Of a stretch of DNA of 64,000 nucleotides, positions 57,801 through 64,000 are shown piece by piece. The notes under the pieces were generated by a model. It was not told the origin of the DNA. It saw nothing but the letters and a program-made list of their open reading frames with translations, and made no database searches. The position numbers and the translations under genes were made by a program. Source of the stretch: Paenarthrobacter aurescens. GTDB lineage: Bacteria; Actinomycetota; Actinomycetes; Actinomycetales; Micrococcaceae. Location of the stretch: NCBI RefSeq assembly GCF_041549525.1, contig NZ_CP157456.1, positions 2,976,001 through 3,040,000 of the forward strand, written 5' to 3'. Every line of letters starts with the position of its first letter. Positions within the stretch are counted from its first letter, which is position 1.

Positions 57801-59321
57801 CTAGGTGTTGAGGTCAGCCTTCTCTGAGGCTGGTGCGGATTCGGACGTGGCGCCCCATCCTTGCACAGCCTTCGGTTTGCCAAAGAACAGTGCCACCACG
57901 GCGCCCAGCAGGATCGCGCAGGCGGGCAAAATGATGGACTGGCTCATCGCCGTCGAGAATCCTGCGTGAAGCGCTTCGGGCAGGACTCCGCTCATGGACG
58001 CTTCGCCAACAGGAGCACCGGCAGGCGCTGCGGGCAGTTCTGCTGCCAGTCGCGACTGGATAAGGGCAGCGATGGCAGCCGAACCAAGGACAGCACCAAT
58101 CTGGCGGGTGGTGTTGAAAACGCCGGAGCCGGCCCCTGCCTGGCGGGGTTCCAGGTTACGGGTGGTGGCATTGGAGACCGGTCCCCAGATGAAGGCGTTG
58201 GCAACGCCCTGCAAAGCGCTGGGGAGCAGGAACATCCAGATGGGGGTGTCCGGCCCCAGCAAGGCGGCGGTCCAGAACAACGCTCCGGCCATGCAGAGAA
58301 GTCCGAAGGACGCAAAATACCGCGGGTTGGCACGGTCAATGAGCTTGCCGACGAACGGTGCAAGAGCACCCGAAATGACGGCCATGGGGATCATCAGCAG
58401 CGCCGACTGGGTGGGCGTCAGGCCGCGGACCGTCTGGTAGTAGAAGATAGTGGGCAGCGGGAAGGCCGTCACCGTGAAGCCCACGGCCATGATGGTGGTG
58501 TTTCCCAAGGAGAAATTACGGTCCTTGAACAAGCCAAGTGGCAGCAAAGGTTCCCCGCCACGGCGTTCCAGGAGCCACTGCCATGCAACGAACAGCACCA
58601 GGACAACCAATCCCGTGATGATCAAACCCCAGACTGAAATAAAGCCGGTGACGGTTCCCCATTTGTAGGTTTGGCCTTCCTGAATGCCGAAGACCAGCAG
58701 GAACATGCCGACGGCGGAAAGCACCACGCCCACCACATCAAAGGTGTGCGTGTGGGTTGTAAGTTTCGGCACGAAACGCATGACCAGGATGAAGGCCACG
58801 ATTCCTATGGGGACGTTGACGAAGAAGATCCACTCCCAGCCCAGGCTGTCCACCAGCACGCCGCCAAGGATAGGGCCGATCAGTACCGCCATGCCTGCGG
58901 TGGCTCCCCACAACCCCATGGCTGCGCCACGGCGGTCCGGCGGGAAGATGCGCGTAATGACCGCCATGGTTTGGGGAGTCATCATGGCCGCACCCAGGCC
59001 TTGAACGGCGCGGGCGGCGATCAGCAGGGTGATGTCACCGGAAAGCCCACACCACAGGGAGGCGAGCGTGAAGACCACCAGGCCGATCAAGTACAGGTTC
59101 TTGGGTCCGAAACGGTCACCCAGCCTGCCCGTAATCAACAGTGGCACGGCGTAGGCCAGCAGGTAGGCGCTGGTGACCCAAATGACGGCGTTGATGTCCG
59201 CGTTGAGGCCCTCCATGATCCGCGGGTTCGCGACCGACACAATGGTGGTGTCGATGAGGATCATGAAGAAGCCCACCACGAGTGACCACAGCGCGGGCCA
59301 TGGCTTAGCTACGTTTTCCAA
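57801..59321 (-). CDS. DHA2-family (EmrB/QacA-like) MFS drug exporter
   Basis: Proton-driven exporter with 14 predicted helices. The probable start is TTG 59321 (read as MENVAKPWPALWSLVVGFFM, 506 aa), preceded by AAAGGAA and overlapping the PadR stop by 17 bp; ATGs at 59372 and 59390 are alternatives. Motif A is GRLGDRFGPKNLY, motif C is GPILGGVLVDSLG; ILIDTTIVSVANPRI in helix 1 is typical of DHA2. Its regulator lies directly upstream. The substrates are unknown. Confidence 0.9.
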   Translation of the reverse strand: MENVAKPWPALWSLVVGFFMILIDTTIVSVANPRIMEGLNADINAVIWVTSAYLLAYAVPLLITGRLGDRFGPKNLYLIGLVVFTLASLWCGLSGDITLLIAARAVQGLGAAMMTPQTMAVITRIFPPDRRGAAMGLWGATAGMAVLIGPILGGVLVDSLGWEWIFFVNVPIGIVAFILVMRFVPKLTTHTHTFDVVGVVLSAVGMFLLVFGIQEGQTYKWGTVTGFISVWGLIITGLVVLVLFVAWQWLLERRGGEPLLPLGLFKDRNFSLGNTTIMAVGFTVTAFPLPTIFYYQTVRGLTPTQSALLMIPMAVISGALAPFVGKLIDRANPRYFASFGLLCMAGALFWTAALLGPDTPIWMFLLPSALQGVANAFIWGPVSNATTRNLEPRQAGAGSGVFNTTRQIGAVLGSAAIAALIQSRLAAELPAAPAGAPVGEASMSGVLPEALHAGFSTAMSQSIILPACAILLGAVVALFFGKPKAVQGWGATSESAPASEKADLNT

Positions 59322-59934
59322 GGGATTCCTTTGGTTTGTGTGAAAGTTCGGCTGGAGTTGGATGGGGTTCATCCCAGGGCAGGCGCCCATTGCCCAACTC
59401 CTCCAGGAGGCCGCGGATCCACGCGATCTCCGTTCGGCGCATTGCCTGTTGATAGGTGATGTCTATCCAGTACTTACGGTCCAGCCCCCTGGCCGTCACG
59501 GTGGCTTCTGCCTGCACCAGGAAATCGAGGTCCGCGTTCAGGGCCACAACCCGCTCCTCCAACAGCTCCGTCACCACGGCCACGGGAAGATGGTGGGCTT
59601 CAGCAATTGCATGGGGAAAAACAGGGTACTCATTGACGGGCGTGGAGAGCATGGCCTGCAGCCGTGCATCCAGTGCTTCGTGTCCGGCGGTGGTGATCCG
59701 GTACGTGGTCCGTTCGGGTCGGTTGCCTTCGCGCCCTGTCCCCGTTGCCTCCACCAGCCCGTTTTCCTCAAGCCTGCCTACCGCGTGGTAGAGCGTGCCC
59801 GGGCGCACTTTGACAAGGCGGTCTTCATGCCGCGCCATCAGCACCTGGTACATCTCGTAAGGGTGCATCGGCTCCTCCGCAAGAAGTGCCAGCGAGGCGA
59901 CCCCAAGCGGGGTTAATTCGGCAACCTTGGGCAC
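59305..59934 (-). CDS. PadR-family transcriptional regulator
   Basis: Repressor that likely controls itself and the downstream exporter. The best start is GTG 59934, preceded by AAGGAG, giving 209 aa beginning MPKVAELTPLGVASLALLAE; an ATG at 59964 would add ten residues. The N-terminal winged helix has EEPMHPYEMYQVLMARHEDR and VKVRPGTLYHAVGRLEENGL; the C-terminal half (about 100-180) is the helical dimerisation domain. The 3' end overlaps the exporter start. An operator-like palindrome sits in its promoter. Confidence 0.92.
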   Translation of the reverse strand: MPKVAELTPLGVASLALLAEEPMHPYEMYQVLMARHEDRLVKVRPGTLYHAVGRLEENGLVEATGTGREGNRPERTTYRITTAGHEALDARLQAMLSTPVNEYPVFPHAIAEAHHLPVAVVTELLEERVVALNADLDFLVQAEATVTARGLDRKYWIDITYQQAMRRTEIAWIRGLLEELGNGRLPWDEPHPTPAELSHKPKESLGKRS

Positions 59935-59968
59935 GGCAATCTCCTTCCGGATCAAATATTCCATCACA

Positions 59969-59997
59969 ACTATTCCACGTGGAGTATCCGGGCGCAA
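59969..59997 (-). promoter_or_regulatory. padR promoter with embedded operator
   Basis: On the minus strand TTGCGC (59997-59992), a 17-bp spacer and AATAGT (59974-59969) form a sigma-70-type promoter. The palindrome at 59971-59986 overlaps the spacer and the -10, so a bound repressor would block polymerase. The start point would lie near 59964. Confidence 0.6.
59971..59986. promoter_or_regulatory. Putative PadR operator
   Basis: TATTCCACGTGGAGTA is a near-perfect 16-bp palindrome centred on CACGTG, with one mismatched pair. Its place inside the padR promoter suggests autoregulation. Confidence 0.55.
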
Positions 59998-59998
59998 G

Positions 59999-60027
59999 AA
60001 AGCCCGGCCGCAACGCGACCGGGCTTT
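59999..60027 (-). terminator. Terminator after the ankyrin gene
   Basis: On the minus strand AAAGCCCGG and CCGGGCTTT, with an inner TCGC/GCGG stem and a GTT loop, lie 17 bp past the ankyrin gene and directly before the padR -35. The T tract is short (TTTCTTG). Confidence 0.7.
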
Positions 60028-60043
60028 GCTTGTCTTTGGCTGC

Positions 60044-60436
60044 TTAGCCCAGCAGGGCCTGAATCTCTGACCTGGCGAACATCGTGGCGGCCTCGCGCGC
60101 GGAGGGCGTTCCGGCGTCGGGATCCGCTCCGGCGTCCAGCAGAACCCGCGCAACCCCTGTGTAGCCCTTGAAGACGGCACCGGCGAGCGGCGTCTGACCG
60201 CGGTCGTTGGCGGCATTGACGTCAGCACCGTGATGGAGGATGAGCTGCACAGCTTCCTCGTGGCCGTGATAGGCCGCAAGCATCAGGAGGGAGTCGCCGG
60301 CGGCGTTGGTGAGTGTGGCAGGAGCGCCTGCATTCAAGTAGCCACGCAGCAACTCGGTGTCACCCTCGCGGGCAGCGTCGAACAGGGCATGGGCCAGGGC
60401 CAACGTTTCGTCGTCGGGGCCTGTAGCTTGGCTCAT
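60044..60436 (-). CDS. Ankyrin-repeat protein
   Basis: A 130-aa protein built of about three ankyrin repeats: DAAREGDTELLRGYLNAGAP, DSLLMLAAYHGHEEAVQLIL and TPLAGAVFKGYTGVARVLLD, ending with the degenerate MFARSEIQALLG. Such small ankyrin proteins bind other proteins; no enzyme motif is present. Its ATG overlaps the YgfZ stop by 4 bp, so they are coupled. Confidence 0.9.
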   Translation of the reverse strand: MSQATGPDDETLALAHALFDAAREGDTELLRGYLNAGAPATLTNAAGDSLLMLAAYHGHEEAVQLILHHGADVNAANDRGQTPLAGAVFKGYTGVARVLLDAGADPDAGTPSAREAATMFARSEIQALLG

Positions 60437-61518
60437 CGGTGGGGTCCCTTCAGGAATCCGGTCTGGCGCCCGACAACCTGGCCGGCGTCGGGGGCGACGA
60501 TCACTTCCTGGGCTGCAATGTAAGGCTCCTCGCCGTCCATCACCGTCAGGGTTTCCTCCGCCGAAATGGACCGCTTGATCACGGCCAAAGCAACAGGGCC
60601 CATCTCGAAGTGCTGCGCCACCGATGTCAGAGTACCCACCTTGCGCTCCCCGGCAAATACAACGCTGCCAACAGCAGGCAATGTGTGTTGCGAGCCATCG
60701 AGCTGCAGGAACACGAGCCGCCGCGGAGGATGGCCGAGGTTATGGACGCGTGCAATAGTCTCCTGGCCCTTGTAGCAACCCTTGTTCAGGTGCACCGAGG
60801 TCCGCAGGAGATCAAGTTCGTGAGGGATGGTCTTCTCATCAGTCTCGGCTCCCAAACGTGGACGCCAGGCGGCAATCCGCAAAGCGTCAGCAGCCATGGC
60901 ACCGGCCAGGGGCAGGCCTTCCACGGATTGTTCCAGTTCCGCGGCCGGAACAAGGTACTCGAACCATGGGCGCTCAAGCCCGGGATGCGATTCCTCAGGG
61001 ACGATGCTGTAGGAATAACCACCGGGGCTGACACGCGGCCACGGATCCTCCCACACCAAACCACCGGAAAGCTGGTCCACAGGCTTTGTGGAACCCACCA
61101 CAGCCCATTGCCCGGAGACGTCCTGAATCTCCACGCGGAGCATGAACTTCATCCGGTTCAACCACTCGGCCAGCGGAGCTGCCTCCGCCGCCTCCACGAT
61201 CAGCCAGGTAGTGCCGCCGTCGTCAATAACGCGGGCATCGAACTCAATCCTGCCCTGAACGCTCAGCAACAGAAGTTCGCTGGCGACACCAGGCTGCAGG
61301 TTGGTCAGTTGCTGGGACGAGAGCGTGTTGAGCCAGCTGAGCCGATCAGGGCCGGCCACGGTCACCACGCCACGATGCGAGAGATCAACGACGGCGGTGC
61401 CCGCGGCCAAGGCGCGCTGCTCACGCAACGGTTCACCATAGTGGGCCGCTACGCCGGCGTCGAGGCCGGTATCTTCAACGGCACCAGGGCGCGACAACAG
61501 GGGGCTCTTGTAAGTCAT
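60433..61518 (-). CDS. ygfZ: YgfZ/CAF17-like folate-binding protein
   Basis: Homologues of the glycine-cleavage T protein that support iron-sulfur enzyme maturation using tetrahydrofolate. The 361-aa protein contains the YgfZ signature KGCYKGQETIARVHNLGHPP near residue 247, with the conserved Cys. Also visible are RLSWLNTLSSQQLTNLQPG near residue 58 and a C-terminal barrel. The length is normal for actinobacterial YgfZ. It is coupled to the downstream ankyrin gene. Confidence 0.9.
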   Translation of the reverse strand: MTYKSPLLSRPGAVEDTGLDAGVAAHYGEPLREQRALAAGTAVVDLSHRGVVTVAGPDRLSWLNTLSSQQLTNLQPGVASELLLLSVQGRIEFDARVIDDGGTTWLIVEAAEAAPLAEWLNRMKFMLRVEIQDVSGQWAVVGSTKPVDQLSGGLVWEDPWPRVSPGGYSYSIVPEESHPGLERPWFEYLVPAAELEQSVEGLPLAGAMAADALRIAAWRPRLGAETDEKTIPHELDLLRTSVHLNKGCYKGQETIARVHNLGHPPRRLVFLQLDGSQHTLPAVGSVVFAGERKVGTLTSVAQHFEMGPVALAVIKRSISAEETLTVMDGEEPYIAAQEVIVAPDAGQVVGRQTGFLKGPHR

Positions 61519-61557
61519 ATGTAGTAGAAGTCCTCGCGGCTCAGCGGTATTCCGGTA

Positions 61558-62280
61558 TCAGCGGTATTCCGGGTTTTCGAAATCGAATCGGGTGCCCGCT
61601 TTCCATTCCTCCGGCAGATTGCCGTAGGCAGGAATTCCCCCGGCATCGCGCAGGAGTTTGGCCATGTGGAGCAGGTTCCACGTCATGAAAGTGGCGTTCC
61701 TGTTAGTAAAATCACTCTCCGGACCGCCTGATCCTTCATCAAGATAACTGGGTCCGGGGCCCACCGGGCCGATCCACCCGGCGTCGGCCTGGGGAGGAAT
61801 GGTGAAGCCGATGTGCTGGAGGCTGTACAGCACGTTCATGGAGCAGTGCTTGATGCCGTCCTCGTTGCCGGTGATGAGGCAACCGCCCACCTTGGGGTAG
61901 AACGCCCACTGGCCCTTGCTGTTCAGCTGGCCCGAATGGGCATACAACCGTTCAATGAGTTTCTTGGTCATGGAGGAGTTGTCCCCCAACCAGATGGGGC
62001 CGGCAATCACCACAATGTGGGCATCGCGGACTTCAGGGTAGATTTCCGGCCATTCGTCGGTCTTCCAGCCGTGCTCGCGCATGTCCGGGTAAACACCAGA
62101 GGCAATGTCATGGTCGACGGTCCGGATGAGCCGGGTGGAGACGCCCTGCTTCTCCATGATGTCCCGGCTGATCCTGATGAGGCCATCGGTGTTGCTCAGC
62201 TGCGGCGAAGGTTTCAGCGTCCCATTGAAGAAGACAGCCTTGAGGCCCTCATAGCCTTCCGGTTTGAGGTGTGTGTTCAC
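61558..62280 (-). CDS. NADPH-dependent FMN reductase-like flavoprotein
   Basis: Flavodoxin-fold oxidoreductase of unknown substrate. The start GTG 62280, preceded by AGAAGGAG, gives 240 aa beginning MNTHLKPEGYEGLKAVFFNG. The FMN phosphate loop region is FFNGTLKPSPQLSNTDGLIR (about residues 16-35), and VIAGPIWLGDNSSMTKKLIE near residue 85 is the second flavin contact. A conserved GGCLITGNEDGIKHCSMNVL follows. It is 49 bp after the nitrobindin-like gene. Confidence 0.87.
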   Translation of the reverse strand: MNTHLKPEGYEGLKAVFFNGTLKPSPQLSNTDGLIRISRDIMEKQGVSTRLIRTVDHDIASGVYPDMREHGWKTDEWPEIYPEVRDAHIVVIAGPIWLGDNSSMTKKLIERLYAHSGQLNSKGQWAFYPKVGGCLITGNEDGIKHCSMNVLYSLQHIGFTIPPQADAGWIGPVGPGPSYLDEGSGGPESDFTNRNATFMTWNLLHMAKLLRDAGGIPAYGNLPEEWKAGTRFDFENPEYR

Positions 62281-62329
62281 TTTCGGCTCCTTCTGCTGGC
62301 GGGCGTGGAACGTGCAGTGAGACCCCGGC

Positions 62330-62929
62330 TCAGGAGACCTTGTGGAGGAAAGCCGAAGCGTGCGCCTCCAGGGCTTTGCCGCTGGCAGCGACGTCCCAAC
62401 GCCACAGGAGGTTGCCGTCCACCAGGCCAAAGATCCGCGTAGCTGCCGTGTACTCCTTGGAGTGGCTTCCACGCATCACCATGTCGGTACTCAGCTGGAT
62501 CTGGGGTCCCTTGATTTGGCCGTAGTAGAGCTCTGTAATTCCACCAGGGTGGGAAATCGATACCGAGATATCGAACCCGCCCTCCTTGTTACGCCGCTCC
62601 TCGACCTCGTCAGCCGTCTTCAGGACCGGGACAATGTCAGCGGGAATCAGGCCGGGGCCGCCATCGCCCTCTTCCAGCTTTCGCTCCAAGGCCCAGAACC
62701 CGGTCTCAACGGTCAGGGGCCGCAACTTCTCGCCGGCGTCATCACTGATCCACGTCTCGGCTCTGTACTGCAAGTACGGCAGACCGTTGTGGGTGAAGGA
62801 GACATGCTGGACGAAATGCTCCGAGTCCTCGTCTCCGCTGCCGAGCCGGCCGCGTCCTTCCCACTCACCAATGAGCCAGGAAAGAGGAACGAGTTCAGGC
62901 GTCAGATCTGTAGGGATCTCAATAGGCAC
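62330..62929 (-). CDS. Nitrobindin/FABP-like heme-binding beta-barrel protein
   Basis: A 199-aa small beta-barrel protein of the nitrobindin type (DUF1794). LSWLIGEWEGRGRLGSGDED near residue 18 carries the GxWxGxG signature, and GLPYLQYRAETWISDD is the next strand pair. Relatives bind ferric heme and can isomerise peroxynitrite; here this is inferred from the family. It follows two small membrane-protein genes on the same strand. Confidence 0.88.
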   Translation of the reverse strand: MPIEIPTDLTPELVPLSWLIGEWEGRGRLGSGDEDSEHFVQHVSFTHNGLPYLQYRAETWISDDAGEKLRPLTVETGFWALERKLEEGDGGPGLIPADIVPVLKTADEVEERRNKEGGFDISVSISHPGGITELYYGQIKGPQIQLSTDMVMRGSHSKEYTAATRIFGLVDGNLLWRWDVAASGKALEAHASAFLHKVS

Positions 62930-62965
62930 AACGATTACCTCTGTTGGGCTGCAGGGGCAGAAGGT

Positions 62966-63079
62966 TTACTTCTGGCCCTTGAAAAGGCGGTAGACAACAA
63001 AACCCGCAAACCACGCCATGGCTACGCTGGCCAGGCCCAGGAGAACGAGGAAGAAGATTTCAAATGCGAGAACAGACAT
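62966..63079 (-). CDS. Small single-span membrane protein, 37 aa
   Basis: The frame from ATG 63079 encodes MSVLAFEIFFLVLLGLASVA, a hydrophobic helix, then MAWFAGFVVYRLFKGQK and a TAA stop. It is flanked closely by genes on the same strand (36 and 16 bp away), which supports translation. No family is recognised. A membrane-anchored small protein is the most that can be said. Confidence 0.65.
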   Translation of the reverse strand: MSVLAFEIFFLVLLGLASVAMAWFAGFVVYRLFKGQK

Positions 63080-63095
63080 GATGCAATCCTAACCG

Positions 63096-63830
63096 TTAGT
63101 AGATGAGTAGTTTGTCTATGAAGTAAGCCATGGCCCCCACAGCCCAAACGGGTGCCACACCCATTCCGACCGCTGCCGGGATGTTCAGCCGCCCCCGGCG
63201 GAGGGTAGTCATCCGGCGGAAGCACACCAGGACTGATCCCACCACAACGCCCACCAAGGCTGCGGGAAGAACGGCGATGTCCGAGAAAACCAGCCCTGCC
63301 AGGGGGCCCATGAGTCCGGCCGTCACCACTCCGAGCGGAGCCACTATGCGGTCTGGCCAGCGAATGATCCCCACCAACAGCGCGGCTGCCGCACTAAGGC
63401 CGGCAACGAGGACCATTTCCTTGACGCCATTGAACCGCGCACTGGCGATCCACCCCGCGCCCAGGCAGTTCAGCAACACTCCGGCAGAGCAGCCAAGGGT
63501 TGACTCCAGGCGCTGCGCCTGCCCTGTGCCCCTGATCAGCTGGACCACGAACACGGCCATCACGCCCAGCGCCACAAAAGCCGGGGTGCCGTCAAGGAAC
63601 CCAGGCGCCGGCATGTAGGCAGCAGCAACAGCCGAGCCCGCACCGGCAAGTCCAATAACCGCGGCCAACGTTTTCTTCGCCGGAACTGCCAGGAAGTGCG
63701 GCCAGCCGATCCCCACCGCCGCGGATGCCGCGATGCCTGCACCCACCATGGCCTCCCGGGAAACGAAGGTGCTGGCCACGATGGCTGCGAGCGCCACGAG
63801 TCCAAATACCCCGATGCTCCAAGACTTCAC
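63096..63830 (-). CDS. Integral membrane protein, 244 aa
   Basis: Function unknown. The 244-aa protein starts MKSWSIGVFGLVALAAIVAS and has about eight hydrophobic helices with short loops; the one charged segment (CFRRMTTLRRGRLN, near residue 210) is followed by a last helix ending YFIDKLLIY. No transporter motif was seen. It is the first gene of a run that continues with a small membrane protein and the nitrobindin-like gene. Upstream sequence to the window edge holds no gene I can support. Confidence 0.8.
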   Translation of the reverse strand: MKSWSIGVFGLVALAAIVASTFVSREAMVGAGIAASAAVGIGWPHFLAVPAKKTLAAVIGLAGAGSAVAAAYMPAPGFLDGTPAFVALGVMAVFVVQLIRGTGQAQRLESTLGCSAGVLLNCLGAGWIASARFNGVKEMVLVAGLSAAAALLVGIIRWPDRIVAPLGVVTAGLMGPLAGLVFSDIAVLPAALVGVVVGSVLVCFRRMTTLRRGRLNIPAAVGMGVAPVWAVGAMAYFIDKLLIY

Positions 63831-64000
63831 TGTGTGCCGACCTCAATCCGATGTGCCTTACGACCTCTCGACAATCCTGCCTTAACCCGGCCCAATATGT
63901 CGTAATTCCTGCTCTGGCCCGTCACGAATCCATGTGTCCCAAGGCACTGATGGGTATACTCAGACTTCAACAGCGCACTGCGTTTGCTGCGATCCCGTTA
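63831..64000. other. Right-edge intergenic region
   Basis: No coding gene is supported in the last 170 bp. TATACT at 63955-63960 on the + strand resembles a -10 element, so a gene transcribed rightwards may begin beyond the edge. Confidence 0.35.

Overview
The window is a chromosomal stretch of a high-GC actinobacterium. Its gene content and order, the GTG and TTG starts on highly expressed genes, the alanine/glutamate-rich tails on ribosomal proteins, and the absence of rpsD and rpsN from their usual operon slots all fit the Micrococcaceae, most likely Arthrobacter/Paenarthrobacter. This assignment is inference from gene content; no search was run. No phage, insertion sequence, CRISPR array or rRNA gene was seen.

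About 1-49.4 kb is the translation/transcription supercluster, almost all on the minus strand. Read 5'->3' along that strand (high to low coordinates) the blocks are: tRNA-Trp, secE, nusG, rplK, rplA (49.35-46.5 kb); rplJ, rplL (43.9-42.8 kb); rpoB, rpoC (40.6-33.0 kb); rpsL, rpsG, fusA, tuf (32.6-28.2 kb); the S10 operon rpsJ to rpsQ (21.8-16.5 kb); rplN to rplO (16.1-12.0 kb); secY, adk, map (11.8-8.9 kb); and infA, rpmJ, rpsM, rpsK, rpoA, rplQ, truA (4.1 kb to the left edge, truA incomplete). Hairpin terminators and candidate promoters separate many of these blocks.

Accessory genes sit between the conserved blocks: a P1-family peptidase and a UgpAEB-like sugar ABC transporter without an ATPase (4.3-8.9 kb), a GH1 beta-glucosidase with a giant polytopic membrane protein (22.2-28.0 kb), a thiolase/YbaK pair (41.0-42.7 kb), and two tandem double-GNAT acetyltransferases (44.2-46.4 kb).

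Right of 49.6 kb the content is mixed: an aspartate-type aminotransferase; a PspC-domain histidine kinase and LuxR-type regulator divergent from a PspC/LiaF-like membrane protein, a repeat-bearing membrane protein and a small PspC protein (a likely envelope-stress module, 50.9-55.7 kb); phosphofructokinase; a GNAT protein; a PadR regulator coupled to a DHA2 drug exporter with a recognisable operator-promoter; an ankyrin protein coupled to YgfZ; an FMN reductase-like protein; a nitrobindin-like protein; and small membrane proteins.

The most interesting regulatory signals are a 13-bp sequence shared by the putative promoters of rpoA and rpoB, an intrinsic terminator inside the first codons of truA, an attenuator-like hairpin in the rplJ leader, and three consecutive palindromes between rpoC and rpsL.
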